From NCBI GenBank assembly GCA_016490735.1, contig JAEMWC010000008.1, forward strand, positions 347,001-411,000: a stretch of DNA of 64,000 nucleotides, given 5' to 3'. This DNA comes from Pachyseris speciosa (lineage: Eukaryota; Cnidaria; Anthozoa; Scleractinia; Pachyseridae). Positions 35,020 to 46,462 of this stretch are shown in pieces. Under the pieces are notes generated by a model that saw only the letters and a program-made list of their open reading frames with translations, made no database searches and had not been told where the DNA came from. Position 1 is the first letter of the stretch. Each line of letters begins with the position of its first letter. The position numbers were made by a program, and so were the translations under genes.

Positions 35020-35900
35020 CATATGCCCTATTTTTTATGTTAATAAGTACGATGTTACTGACACGTTGTTGCCCCATAGGTGCTGTGGAGGTAAGTTTTC
35101 AATCTGCGCAACGCACTGAATGATCTTTCCGCAGAACACGATGTAGCATCACTGCAAGGATATGTACCACAGTAGAAAATTCTGGAAACATATCAAAAAG
35201 GTCATTCTCGTGCTCCAGCATTTGTCTCCAGCATTTCTGAAACAGTCATGTAGCCTCACAGACTAATCGTAAATTAAATTTAGCAACGCGGGAGAAGCTT
35301 TCTTTATCAGGTGTTTCACTGTGACAGATATTATCCAAAGCATAGAGTATTTTCTAGTCATTTCCGCTAAACCTGAACTCAAGCTCGGACAGCACCTTGT
35401 CGATGGACACATAGTAAGTGTTAATATGGTGGTGCGATTCCGGTGTCAGCTGTGTTTGTCTTTGTGCGTGTTCACCTACAAGGGCTGGAAGGCGGCGCGG
35501 TGGCGTTTGCCTGGGTGCCCTGGCTTCTCGTAATTCAAGCTGAGAATTGGCCAGTCACTTCTTCATTTTCAGACCCATTGCTGATGCTATCTGCCATACG
35601 CTGTTGAAACTTTTGTTCACTCCGACACTGGTATAGGGTGTGAATGGTCATAGTGTCGGCATTTTTACGAGCGGTGATGACGTCGACTGTCCTCCCCTGA
35701 ATATATTGGCACAGACTATTAGTGTTGCTCAGGATTACACAGTCACACAGTCCGAAGATAAACTCCAAGTCACAAATGGCGGTCGACAAGGCTCTGCTTT
35801 CAGAGTAGGGTTTTGGATCTTTGTCCAAAGAAAAAAACATGGAAGCTTCTTTAAAAACTGGCTTTGCCCAAATTTCTCTTGCTGCCCCAAAATATCTGAG
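35020..35900 (-). pseudogene. hAT transposase remnant (ZMYM1-like), dimerisation domain
   Basis: N-to-C on the minus strand. About 35820-35590 encodes SLCQYIQGRTVDVITARKNA, the 'LQGR.xDI' region seen in ZMYM1-like hAT transposases. About 35190-35130 encodes HENDLFDMFPEF. About 35130-35060, after a frameshift, encodes SCSAERSFSALRRLKTYLHS, the hallmark hAT dimerisation motif. Stops and frameshifts throughout. Supports assigning this element to hAT independently of the 8-bp duplication. Confidence 0.75.
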
Positions 35901-36217
35901 TTGCCCAAAATTGCAGCCCCCCCCCCCCCCCCGGCCCGTACGCCTATGCAAAGAAGCACACGGGGAGCTATCGTTTCTCATGTTAAATATTCCTTAGTAA
36001 ACTGAATCAAGGCTTCGTTTCATAAAAGTAGGGATCCACGAGTTCATCCAGGATGTCCTTCCTCGCTGGATTACTTTTTGTATTTGTGGTTTCATCCCGG
36101 GGTGACCGAATACAGCTTCGTCCCGTGACGAACTTGTCGCTCATAAACGTCCTTATCCCGGGACCTTTTACATGGAATGTTTCGTCACGTTTTTGTATCC
36201 CACGGTGATATTTTCAT

Positions 36218-36237
36218 TCAACCTCGTTCCCAGGGTG

Positions 36238-36276
<39 letters not shown>

Positions 36277-36513
36277 CCCTTGTCGTCGACGAGAAAGACC
36301 CTGGTTGCGGCTGGTCACGTAGCTCCCAAAATCTGGGAGCCGTTCAAATTCATTTGCAAGGGAGGGGTGACAGTGCAATTAAGTATCACCATGACAAAAC
36401 GTACTACCCCCTGTGCGGTAAAGATTGTCATGTTAGGCCACGTGACCAGCCGCAACCAGGGTCTTTCTCCTCAACGACAAGAAGGGCAGAGAGAGAGACC
36501 CTGGGAACGAGGT
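36218..36513. mobile_element. hAT-type MITE with 8-bp duplication
   Basis: Inverted ends TCAACCTCGTTCCCAGGG and CCCTGGGAACGAGGTTG, flanked by ATTTTCAT (36210-36217 and 36514-36521). The arms continue with GACCCTGGTTGCGGCTGGTCACGT-type pairs. A (CT)16 microsatellite (36241-36272) has grown in the left arm. Confidence 0.9.
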
Positions 36514-36521
36514 TGATTTTC

Positions 36522-37128
36522 ATCATTATCATTCTACTTAGTTTTTTTTTTTTTTTTTTTTATTTACCTATTTATCTATTTTAATTTCAACATGTATCTT
36601 TTTATATTCATTTGGTTTTTAATTTTGTTATGAAATTATTAATTTTATTATTTTATTTCCTCTCCCTTTAGCGATGTCTTGCAGTGCATGGGAATCTCTC
36701 CTTGCAGGAGCCCCCTTCATGTTGTAAACGAGTGAGGGCCTGGGAATGAGTTTTAAAATTTATCGATTGGAAAAAAATTGTTGACATTGCATGAAAGAGC
36801 ATCTCAAAAATGGTCACCTTGCCAACTTTGACACTGTTCAGTTAAATTGGAGCCGAAGCAAAAGTTTTTGAAAATTGTGAAAATTAGAGACTTTGTATGG
36901 TTTTGAGGTACACACTTTCCGAAATAGAGTTGACATTTGTATGGGATTTTTTAAAGATCTAAATGCATGACAACTGGCGACTTTTCGACCAAACATAGTC
37001 AAACTTCCTGAAAGTACTCATTTTGAGATACCCTTTCATAAGAGAATCGATTTAGTTCAATGCCATTGATTTTCAATTAAGTTTGGATTCGTTCCCAGGC
37101 CCTTACTCGTTTAGAATAGGCCAATTAA
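36522..37128. other. Spacer with poly-T, no gene
   Basis: T-run at 36542-36560, AT-rich sequence. GTTCCCAGGCCC near 37092 recalls the MITE termini but is not delimited. Confidence 0.4.
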
Positions 37129-37536
37129 AGTGGGACTTAAGGTAAATTGGAGTGAAATTTTAAGGAGTTTAAAGAAAGGATTAAAATGTACAAAAATGTT
37201 TTGAAACTCCACCAGACAGCTGACACCCCACAAGGGCACTGAAGGTTGCTGTGGAACTGTTTTGGTGTCCATTTACTAATTTTCCACTTCAAATTCCAAT
37301 TTTAAACCTTCTTTAAATCTTCAATATTCCCTATTTCCCTAAATTCAACAAATTATTCTAGAAAAATTATCTCTTCCCAAATACGCCCAAAAATGACCAA
37401 AAAATTCACAAAATATCCCACAACATAGCTTCGTGGGATGAGCATAGAGATTCTGAATTTCTTGAAACGCGATCGAGATATTAACGTTAAATCGATGTTC
37501 AGAGACGCAAAAACGGTGTTTAGGTTTAGTCCCGCC
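37129..37536. mobile_element. TTAA-flanked element, family B copy 1
   Basis: TTAA at 37125-37128 and 37537-37540. Right end ...AGTCCCGCC, left end AGTGGGACTTAAGG. Matches 43034-43430 in the opposite orientation (shared GATATYAACGT, TGTGGGATGTTTT-type, CAAAAATGACCAAAAAATTC). Non-coding. Confidence 0.8.
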
Positions 37537-38199
37537 TTAAGCTCCATTTGAGGCTATAGCTGTATTCGTATTTGATAAATTCGGTTGGTCTCAGTGACGG
37601 ATTAACAAAATTGTTTCGGCAATCATAAATGTGTTGCTTGGCAACCCAAGAATGAGCCATGGCTTACGGCCAAGCGAAAGGGAGATCTGGTAAAGTTCAG
37701 AAGTATGCCATTTCTCATTGGCTACTGGAAAAAAACCGCAATCTAATCCATGCTTTGATTGGCTCTTTTTAGTGCTGCTTTTTTCGAGGTAAATATTCAA
37801 CATGACAGAATGGAAAACGCGAGCGATAGTTTCAATTTTGAATAAACGCCGCTTGTGAGGGGAGACAGCTGGGAGGAATTTTTTTCCGACACCGGGACAG
37901 CTTTGAGATCAAAACGAATTATTCAAAAACTGTGTGAGATTTGTGTCGAAGGCACAGACGAACTTCTGAAGCCTTGTTGCAGATCTTTTTTTTATATTAA
38001 CTGGTACTCCTAAAAAAAAATAGAACTTAGCCGCAACATTTTTCTGATAATAATCGGACAAACATATCTCCCTACACTGCCTGTTGCTCACAGCCACCTC
38101 CGGACGGATAAAATTATCAGGAACTTATCGGCCTCTGGATACAGATCGGCGTGAAACCTGGCTTCAAGACTAGCATCTGCCTCGCTCCCGGAAACATTT
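37537..38199. other. Spacer, no supported gene
   Basis: A short plus frame (about 37860-38010) encodes a cysteine-containing segment (KLCEICVEGTDELLKPCC) that may be an exon remnant. The minus strand may hold more of the helicase remnant to the right. Neither is firm. Confidence 0.3.
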
Positions 38200-38480
38200 A
38201 TCCTTGCACTCCCACTGAGTTAAAGTTAATTATTTGATATCGATCGTCGATCAGAGGGTTGAGCGGCAAAACCACAATTGTAATTGACTTGTCCTTTCAT
38301 TTCTTCTTTGCAGCGAGATGATCGTAATGTGAAGGAAGCACTTGACAAATTAGCGATTTACCGCAACCTGTCGGGAGAATAATTAACCAATCTCGGCCGT
38401 TGACAACACCTCCTGTATTACCTCTTTTAGCTTTGGTTTGATTTTAAAGTTTTCTTCTCCTCTCGACCACAAAACCGATT
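38200..38480 (-). pseudogene. RecQ-like helicase fragment
   Basis: Minus-strand frames give ENFKIKPKLKEVIQE, then, after a frameshift, GRDWLIILPTGCGKSLICQV (Walker A, PTGCGKS, near 38350-38370), an in-frame stop, and ITIVVLPLNPLIDDRY (motif Ia). This is the start of a RecQ-type superfamily-2 helicase domain. Later motifs are not seen. Such fragments are common in genomes with many RecQ-like retrocopies; Helitron helicases are a different family. Confidence 0.6.
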
Positions 38481-39541
38481 GAAACAGCGTTCTCAAAGTC
38501 CATTTATCTTTCGTTCATAAACAAAATAAGGACGAGCATGCGTAGTTATAATGAGGCCCGTATATAGGTCCTGACTCTTACTGAGCATAGTCCATGTTCG
38601 AACTTTACCAGATCTCTTACCAGATCTCTTAACCAGATCTCCCATTCGCTTGGCTGTGGGAGACCTGGGTACGAGATTAGACTGCTGGCAGTTATGATGG
38701 CAGTCCCTTTTTGTATAGTCGAAGTGCAATCTATCAACAGGCCTGTGCCCCAGGTTTCCCTCAGTGCATTCACTTCAAGTTTCACCAGTATCACTACGCT
38801 ATTGGCATGAGCTCCGCACTATCCTAGAAGGGACTCCAAGTAATCTAGTTAAGACCCCCAGCGAAGTTACAGCTAAACTTCTGCACCAGCAATGTTGGTT
38901 TTACCCCATGCAGGAGTTGCCAGAAATTCAAAACGCAAACATTGCAGCAGCCGTGCGCTTGTTAAGGCGTGAATTTGCATTGCAGCTCACGTGTTTAACG
39001 ACGTGCTCAGTAACACTTTTCAAATGAGCCAAGAATGGTTCATTGTTACTAAGAACTAACGGTGCTGGCTGGTTTCCTTTACCAGACAAAAACTATATCT
39101 GCGTCAAAGGGAAGGACAGCTTATTTTATTAAAAAAAAAGTATTAAAAACTTTTGCAGTCCACACCCCCAGCGGACTCGACCTCACAGTATATGTCTTTT
39201 TATATATTTTATATCCCGTCTCGGAGTCACTTTAGATGTATTTTGCGATGTTTTGACCATTATGCCGTTTAATTTCATCAGGCGATGGAGAGGAATACCT
39301 TTTTTTATAGCTTCAGATCAATTTAATGACCACCAAACATAGTCGGCAATAGCTATTTATCCTCAGCCGGAGGACACCGTCTGCTTGTGAACATCATCAG
39401 AATAGCGGTCGAAAAGTCTTGATCCACATTCAAGAGTCTAAAATCGCGAAGTAAACTATTTACTCTAGTGCAATAAAACATTTTCATTGTGTGGAACTTT
39501 TAAACAGGAAATCAGGAAATCGTGGCACCTTTGTCGTATTA
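38481..39541. other. Spacer, no supported gene
   Basis: An 87-codon plus frame (38764-39027) has no recognisable motif. AGATCTC(TTA)CCAGATCTC-type short repeats occur at 38610-38645. Confidence 0.35.
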
Positions 39542-39915
39542 GGGAGCTTTAGCAACGACGACGGCGACGGCGACAGCAACTAAAACGTCGTTTCAAAATG
39601 TAACTTCCCGTTTTTTTAACTCTTTCGCGATCATTCCAATTTGTTTAGCTTGTAAAATACTGACGAACTATCCAAGGCTAAATTACTATGAACGGCGCTA
39701 CAGTAACAAGAAGAAAGAAAGACAAATTTACCGTCACGGGCTCACGTTCTCGAGAAAACCTAAAATTTGGTCATTTCACGTTGTTGTTTTGCAGAGGACG
39801 GCAAAGAAATGTACTAAAATGTAAAACGCACGTGCAGAGCCATTGTTTGTGCTTATTAAACTCATTGTTTTGAGGCGTTCTCGTTGCCGTTGCCGTCCTC
39901 GTTGCTTAAGCTCCC
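39542..39915. mobile_element. AGGGAGC MITE
   Basis: Ends GGGAGCTTTAGCAACGACGA and the complement ...CGTTGCTTAAGCTCCC, with TA on both sides (39540-39541 and 39916-39917), so probably Tc1/mariner-like. A (GACGGC)n patch lies in the left end. A partial relative is at 4620-4830. Confidence 0.75.
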
Positions 39916-39917
39916 TA

Positions 39918-40689
39918 ATTGACTGTTTTAGTACAGGGAAAAATATAACAAATGTTTGCTCGCCAGTTTTTTAGTGCGAAACATATAATACAAACTTTGT
40001 GGTTTAACTATGAAGTATTTGATTGCAAGAATTATGGAGATTTGTCTACGTGGCCCTTTTTCAAAGCTATACAAAAGAAAAACTGAACGCCTGATCGCAG
40101 GTTATATTAAAGCATAACATAAGCGTTTGCGTTCTGTTAGGTCCAACACTCAGTTCTATGGAAATCATGGTAAAAATAGTTGCGACTACTTTATTTTAAA
40201 AAGGCTGTTGTCGATATCCATGGACGACTAATATCAATCGATTCTATGGTATTTTAACAATCGAGTGCTTTTGGAGTATAATATAAATCGAAGAGTTTTT
40301 TAATTGAGAGCTTTTGTGTAATTTTCAAATTCTTATGCGAAAACTTTTACGCGAAATGCTAACACCAATGTATGCGGCTAATCGTGGTAAGTCCAAGTTT
40401 ACGCTGTTCAGTTCGGCAGTTGTACTTAGAGGGACTCACTAAACTCGGGAGTTAATAAACCAGTGTCAGTGAAAGACAGAACTTTGCATAAAAACTAAAA
40501 GCAATCAAGTGCCAATCGGACTTACCTCACTAATTGCTGGATTCCAGAAGTGCTTGAGCTTTGAAATTATTTAAAAGAATTACGTTCACCCATGGTCAGG
40601 TGTTTTCTCGACTTTTTTCATTTGACCTGAAAACATGGAAAACCATTTTAGTCGTTTGTTCGTAAATTAGATTTACTAAAAGAACGCCA
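39918..40689. other. Spacer, no gene seen
   Basis: AT-rich; nothing that I can support. Confidence 0.4.
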
Positions 40690-41620
40690 ATCTTTTAAGG
40701 TGCTCGCACACGAGGGGTCATTTTGCAACTACATGATTCCGGAACATGTACGAGAAGTTAAAAAATCATATTCCATACATATCACGCGGCATAGAGCGGG
40801 AACCTATAGCGGGGAAATGAAGCACCTACCAAATAACTTTATGTACACAAAGAACAAACTGCGCCATAAGCGTGTCCCTGGGATATCTAGCCATTTTACT
40901 CACACACCACGGGGCATTTTACAGGCATGTGTAGTGGGGACATGCAGTGGGTACAAAATCATAACTAACACAGACAATTAAGGACAACAGCAGGAACTCG
41001 TCTCAGGGACCTGTAGTGATGGTAAAATCCTGTGTCGTTCACATGAGGGGAGCTGTAACAGGCTCTTGTATCGGAGGCGCGCAGCAGGGACAACATCAAA
41101 TTTCGCACATACATTCGAAACTGTAGCCATTACGTGTCCCGGAGACATGAAGCCACAGTCAAATCCTGTTTTATACATACGAGTGCAAATGTAGCAGGCA
41201 CTTTATATTATAATGAGCTCAAAGCAGGGACAAAACTTATTTACGCACAAAAATTCGCACCTGCAGTTATTACGTGTCGCAGGAACATGCAGCCGTAAGG
41301 TGTCGCATTGTTTGAGTTCTCTGTGCCATACGATTTTAGACCGATGATTTGTCCCTGCAACATGTCCCGTCAAAGTTCATCTGGTGGAACTTAATACGGC
41401 ATGTTGCAGCAACCGATGTTGCAAAAAGGACGTTTTTATCGTGTGAATAGCTCGGGAGCGTGCGCCCGCAGCTTACTGAGAGATTTAACCAATCACAGAT
41501 AGCAAAGAAACGGCAATACAATACTTTCATGCTTACGTACTTGCGATAAACACACAATTGGACTAAAATAGATGAATAATTACATTGTTTTGAAATGCAA
41601 TAAATAGGGAAGCAACGTTT
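40690..41620 (+). repeat. Harbinger left terminal region with subterminal GGGAC sites
   Basis: Over 40880-41370 the motif GGGAC(A) or its complement recurs at least eight times (GTCCCTGGG, GGGGACATG, AGGGACCTG, AGGGACAAC, GTCCCGGAGACATG, AGGGACAAA, GTCCCTGCAACATGTCCC), as expected of transposase-binding subterminal repeats. 41310-41615 matches the complement of 55552-55850 at about 80%, ending with GCAATAAATAGGGAAGCAACG, and so forms the promoter-side repeat preceding the nuclease gene. Confidence 0.6.
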
Positions 41621-41637
41621 TTTCAGTTGACTGTTCA

Positions 41638-43026
41638 TGATGGGGGTGCGTGAAATTGCTAGGAAGCGTAAGTTCATGTTGCTGATCGAAGAACGAATGT
41701 GGACTCTCGCGTGGATAAAACGAAGAGAGGAACTGGGCGCCTATCACACCCTGTTTCGAAAATTAGCCGTGCAAAACACCCTTGGGTTTGGCGAGTACAC
41801 GCGAGGATGCTTCATGCCACGTTCCTTGCAGTACTGGAGGCTGTAGGGTCCCTTTTAACAAAGCAAGAGACCTACATTGGCAACAGGAGAGACGTTTCGG
41901 TCCCTTTCCTTCAAGTTTGGATTGACAAGAGCAGTGTGTCTCGCATTGTTAAGCCGCGGCTACACGAGCGATTTTTTGCTTGCGATGGTGACGCTTTTTT
42001 TTTGGAAAATTGTCGCGTTGCCGGCGCGCTGGGAAAATCACCCGTGTAGCCACCCTCGCACAGGTGATGCGACTGCTCAAAAAATCACAGAAAAAGAATC
42101 GCAAAAAGTTAAAATCATTCAATTTCTCGAGATTTTTTTCTTGCGACTTTTTACCTGTTGCGTTGCCAGTTCAAGGGTGGCTACACTTGCGATTTTCATC
42201 GCGCGCTGGCGACGCGACAAAATTGAAAAAATCGCATCACCGGCGCGAGCGAAAAATCGCTCGTGTAACCGCGGCTTTTTTTAATGGAAGTATCCGACGC
42301 GATTTACCAAGTTTTGGGAGGACAACACTTTATAACGCCCAACACCGTTGAAAACTGGCGCGAAATTGCAACTTTATTCTAATCTAAGTGGAATATTCCA
42401 AATAACGTTGGTGCTATAGACGGAAAATGGATTTTGATCCAGAAGTCCCCAAATGCTGGTTTCCATTTCCACGACTACAAAAGGAACGCAAGCCGGTGTC
42501 ATTGCTTTAATCATACCGGGACCGAGTTACGAGTGCCGCTACGCGGATGTAAGCACCAACGGGCAGAACCCAGACGGACTCGCATGGGCACGGTGCTTGC
42601 TGAAGAAGGCTTCGGACAGCCCAGACAATCCGCTTAACATATATTCTCCTTGCCCCATATTGCCTAGGGCTTGTAAGGCAGTTCTTTTTGTCATAACAGC
42701 AGACGAGGCGTTTTCTTTGCTAAGCTACATGTATCCTCGAAAGAGCCTTACAGTCGAGGAAAGAATTGCTAATCGTCGAATATCTCGAGGACGAAGGATT
42801 TACGAGACGGAGAGCATCCTGGGAATCTTAGCGAATAGATGGCGCTGTTTCTGAGCCCTGCAAAGGTAAAGAAAATAACGATGGCCACACTAACGCTTAA
42901 CAACTGGCTGAACAGCGACAGATTCACTAGGAATGTGTACTGCCCTCCCGATCTGACTGAGAACGAAGATCCTGTCTCCCGGAGACGACTCAGCTCCTGT
43001 CGATTCACTCGTATCCCTTCAGCCAT
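41638..43026 (+). pseudogene. PIF/Harbinger nuclease (transposase), broken
   Basis: Starts MMGVREIARKRKF at 41638. Diagnostic blocks across frames: GAYHTLFRKLAVQNT, LEAVGSLLTKQETYI, ATGETFRSLSFKF, SSVSRIVK, VLGGQHFITPNTVENW, WNIPNNVGAIDGKW (first D near 42419), VITADEAFSLLSYM (second D near 42703), RRIYETESILGILANRWR (glutamate region near 42815), and the C-terminal MATLTLNNWLNSDRFTRNVY. Breaks are several frameshifts, a TAA at 42380-42382, and a MITE inserted at about 41953-42276. Harbinger elements encode this nuclease plus a MADF/Myb-type DNA-binding protein; a MADF remnant is at 55.1 kb. Confidence 0.88.
41953..42276. mobile_element. MITE inserted in the Harbinger nuclease
   Basis: Ends AGCCGCGGCTACACGAGCGA and ...TCGCTCGTGTAACCGCGGCT. 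Interrupts the coding sequence between the SSVSRIVK block and the VLGG block. Rich in GCGATTTTT motifs. Its termini resemble those of the MITE at 26287. Confidence 0.8.
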
Positions 43027-43033
43027 CCCTTAA

Positions 43034-43430
43034 GGCGGGAGTTAACCCAAACATCGTTTTTTAGCCGCTTAACATGGATTTTACGTTGATATCTCGTTCG
43101 CGTTTCAAGCAATTAAAAATCCCTCTGCCGGCTCATCTCACAAAGCTATATTGTGGGATGTTTTTTGAATTTTTTGGTGATTTTTGGGCATAGAAAATTT
43201 TTGGAAAAGTATTAGTTAAATTTAGGAAAATAGGAAATATTGAAGATTAAATGAAGGTTCAAAATAGGAATTTTAAGTTAAATTAGTGGACGGACACCAA
43301 ACAGTTCTTCAGCAACCTGCAGTGCCTTTGCGCGGTGGCAACTAACTGGAAGTGTTTTCAAAATATTTTTACTTCATTACAATCCCTTCTTTAAACTCCT
43401 TAAAATTACACACAAGGGTTTACCCCCACC
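43034..43430. mobile_element. TTAA-flanked element, family B copy 2
   Basis: TTAA at 43030-43033 and 43431-43434. Starts GGCGGGAGTTAACCC. Inserted just after the Harbinger C-terminal block; the right TTAA is shared with the next element. Confidence 0.82.
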
Positions 43431-43434
43431 TTAA

Positions 43435-43816
43435 AGGAGCAGCGTCACCGGGATTTTTGCTGTTTTTGGTTCAATTCTGCCAAAATTACTGCCTTTTACC
43501 TGTTATCGTGCAAAAAATGCTCCTACAGAATCAGCAAGATGAATTCCAATGAAATTTTAGCAGGGAGAGCTAACCATAATAATTTTTTGGGTGATTTTTC
43601 AATGCATAGCTCGAAATTTTGAAAAAACTTGCCAGTTTTTTCAAATTTCAATCCATTTCCATCCTCGTCATCTTAGATGGAATACAGGAGTTTATAGTGT
43701 CAATGCAGTACTACAGTCTTTGGCAACAAAACTAGACCATTCTTTTAAGGTTTCCACTGATGCATTGGCAGTTTTAAGCTTTTTAAATGATGGTACAAAA
43801 GCGTGACACTGCCCCT
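43435..43816. mobile_element. TTAA-flanked MITE, family C copy 1
   Basis: Ends AGGAGCAGCGTCACCGGG and GCGTGACACTGCCCCT, TTAA at 43431-43434 and 43817-43820. The same family lies inverted at 48642-49018 (shared ATGCAGTACTACAGTC-type core). Confidence 0.82.
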
Positions 43817-43820
43817 TTAA

Positions 43821-44589
43821 GCACAATTACAACAGAGGCGTCAAAGAAATGCGACAGGAATATACAAAGTGGTTCAATGATGAAGGCGATGTGCCATGGC
43901 AAAGGAAAATGTGTGGACTTTAGAGTCTTTGAGTGCTTTTTAGAGACCAAAAATATAGGTACAATTGTAATTAATATGTTGACCATGGCATTGTGACAGT
44001 TAACATGAAATTTGCGTAGTATTCATTCAAGCGAGAGCAGAGTTTGTAGTTGGCAAAAATGATGATGATCACAAAACATACAAACCGATTTATGTTAAAA
44101 ATATCGGTTTTCTAGAAAAAGGAAAACCAAAGAATAACGTTTGTTGCCATTTGATTTTTTAATCATTTAATTTACAGGAACAAATGCATTGCCAATAATA
44201 ATCAGGGTATGCACTAAATAGCCCTTTTTTGCTTTGAATTTTCTGTTTTCTAATTGAAGTCCGGCAGGAATGCTTGGTTCCCGTGAGAGTTTTCAACACC
44301 AAAGGATGGTCGTTAGGGCTTTTCGGCAGACTGCAGATGTGTACCACCATGGAGATATGGGTTAAACCCAGGTGGAGTGGGGTTGGAAACGCTAGCATAG
44401 CTGGTGTCACTGTGGCTCAAGCCAGAAGCGAGGCTAGAAGGATAGTCAACTCTACTGAATCCACGCCGAGTTGAATTTCGGGCGAAACTTGTGCTGTTGG
44501 TCTTTTCTAGCTTATATTTTTCCTCGAATTCAAAAAGTACATCTGAAATGCACTTCTTGGCTCTCCGAAATGAGGATGGAGCCAGTTTG
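43821..44589. other. Spacer, no supported gene
   Basis: A plus frame of about 66 codons (44274-44474) is open but has no motif that I recognise. Confidence 0.35.
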
Positions 44590-45224
44590 GTAGCCTGCAA
44601 AGCAGTCGATTCCTTGCCAAACGCTGCGCGGGAAGATTGAGCAAGCAAGCGGGCGAACGAGCGTGACACTGCGGTCAGAAAAAAAAATTATGGAAACAAG
44701 CGGGGAGGGGGTGGGGGGCGAAGGAATCGCCTGCAATCAATCCCACACATTTTACCAAAAGCCGTTCGCCCACGAACGGAGAGAAATGATGCATTTTTAT
44801 TGGTTAGTGGCTTGTCAGTCAAGAAGTAAATCAGAAATTTGACAGTTCATGCATAAATCCGACATCAGAAACACGACGAACTGAGGAATCTTTCAAATTT
44901 TCTGTTCAGGAAACGTTGAATGATCTTTCGCAAAACGGCAAACAAATTCGTCTGAAACCGGAGCAAGAGGCCTGCAATTTTACCAGCTGGCTTTGGTAAA
45001 AGCGCCATCCTATCTATCAGATACTTGGGAGAGTGAAGGAGAAAATTTCCGAAGAATCTGCGCGTGTTCTCGCGATCTGTCCACTTCAGAGCTTGATTTA
45101 AATCAAATAATGGAGGCGAAATCCATGGACTTGACTGCGAATTCGTTGTAGGAGCGGGAAAATTTCAGTTGCTAACTCGTCCGCGGAAAATTCACTGGAG
45201 AAAGTTTGAGTGTTGGTTATTTCA

Positions 45225-45370
45225 CCATTATTCGCTGTCGCTAAACGGTACTTGCTTCGCTAAATTCCATTTTGCAGTCGTTAACATACATCCGCTTACG
45301 CTAAAAGCCATCATTTCCTACCGCTAAATTCCATTTGCTGTCGCTAAACACTTCTTCGCTATCGCTGGAT
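45225..45370. repeat. Degenerate minisatellite (TTCGCTATCGCTAAA)
   Basis: Imperfect ~20-bp units built on CGCT(A/G)TCGCTAAAxxCCAT. A similar array, in the same orientation, occurs at 53280-53440 outside the other arm. Confidence 0.6.
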
Positions 45371-45420
45371 GCTTAAAAACTCCTTTCATGATCAGTGTAC
45401 GGTGGCCCATAGGGGCAATA

Positions 45421-45535
45421 CAAAAATATTTATCCCAGTACAAAAATATTTATCCCAGTACAAAAACATTTATCCTAATACAAAAATATTTTTCCAGTAC
45501 AAAAATATTTATCCACGTACAAAAAAATTTCCAGT
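45421..45535. repeat. Minisatellite ACAAAAATATTTATCCCAGT
   Basis: About five to six 20-bp units just upstream of the zinc-ribbon start. The mirrored array in the other arm (53178-53225) has only about three. Confidence 0.85.
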
Positions 45536-45573
45536 ACATATGGGGAATGGGTTCTAGTTTCCCAGAGGTCATT

Positions 45574-45867
45574 ATGAGCTTCCTTGTAGCACATGTGAAT
45601 ATGGCAGCGATGGCAGCTCCTTTCGCGGCTTGTTTTTGCCATTGCTGTAGCTTCAAAATCGTGGATCCAGCTTACAGGTATTGCTCGAAATGTGGCACAG
45701 AGGTTTTCCGTGCAGCATCACCCGCAGAGTCTACTAGCAACACCACTGAACCGCCGGATTCGCTAAAGACGAGGAAATTTTCTTTGCCAAGCTTCAAGTC
45801 ATACAAAGCTAAAAAGGGGTCCGAGAGAAGCTCGTTTTTTCGAGCAAAATCAACAAGAGGCTACAAT
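45574..45867 (+). CDS. Zinc-ribbon exon of a HECT-type E3 ligase-like gene (left copy)
   Basis: ATG at 45574. Encodes MSFLVAHVNMAAMAAPFAAC, then a ribbon (CFCHCCSF ... YRYCSKCGTEVF) and a Ser/Thr-rich linker ending near KKGSERSSFFRAK. The ribbon cysteines are all present. Continuity to the next coding block (47524) is broken by 1.65 kb of repeats; there is no GT donor at the obvious end, so the gene is probably truncated here. The same exon in the right arm is dead. Confidence 0.55.
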
Positions 45868-46462
45868 TAGCCTAAACCCGGGCTTGTAAAAAACAGTATT
45901 GTATCCCTAACTTAGTGCTAAACAAAAGAATAGAGGGAAGTCTGTCTTTCTTACATCGGACGCATTGTGTTTAGCTTGTGTTGGAGTCTATTTCTTTAGA
46001 CCCCTATCAACATTTATTCCTCTAAAATACAGCTCAACCATTGAGAACAGTAATTATAACACTTGTAAAAAATATTTCTAAAAGAACAAGAAAAAGAGAA
46101 ACAGAAAAATAAAGCCCGTGATATATACCACTAAAAAAGCTAAAAGACATCAAACCCGGGTTAGCTGTGTCACAGGCAAGAACAGTGACCTTTAGGCCAC
46201 AGAGGTTTATCCTTTTGCAAGGTGATAAAAATAGTGTATTGATTCCAAAAAAAAAACTAAGCACACTTGTTTTCGCTTCGATGGATAATTGTTTGAGAAA
46301 GGAAACGCTTATCGAACGATGTAGGATTTTTTCGCATAAACGTTAATGGAGTACGTCTCGGTGAAATGTGAGTAGAAAATTAATTAGCAGAGTGAAACTG
46401 TTTACAAACACTTCTCCTTTGTCGTCTCATGTTATTATAATCGGCTCCCAAGCACAAGACCT

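Larger units (their letters stand above)
34575..35948. mobile_element. hAT transposon with poly-G ends and transposase remnant
   Basis: Terminal repeats CATAGGCGTAC and GTACGCCTATG, flanked by an exact 8-bp duplication CAAAGAAG (34567-34574 and 35949-35956). A run of about 20 G sits 30 bp inside the left end and a run of about 17 C near the right end. An (ATATT)n microsatellite (34833-34890) and a minus-strand transposase remnant lie inside. Confidence 0.93.

Noticed and set aside
35535..35981. Single intact 148-aa gene
   Set aside because: The poly-G run codes the glycine stretch and its first residues lie outside the transposon; only the central part is transposase-like.
38200..38480. Helitron helicase
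   Set aside because: The Walker A context and motif Ia match RecQ rather than Pif1/Helitron; no Rep domain or CTRR hairpin end nearby.
44313..44669. 118-codon minus-strand gene
   Set aside because: Open, but partly overlaps the inverted-duplication arm, which also occurs at 53.6 kb where the frame is not kept.
45421..45535. CRISPR array
   Set aside because: Units are directly joined 20-mers without unique spacers, in animal DNA; it is a minisatellite.
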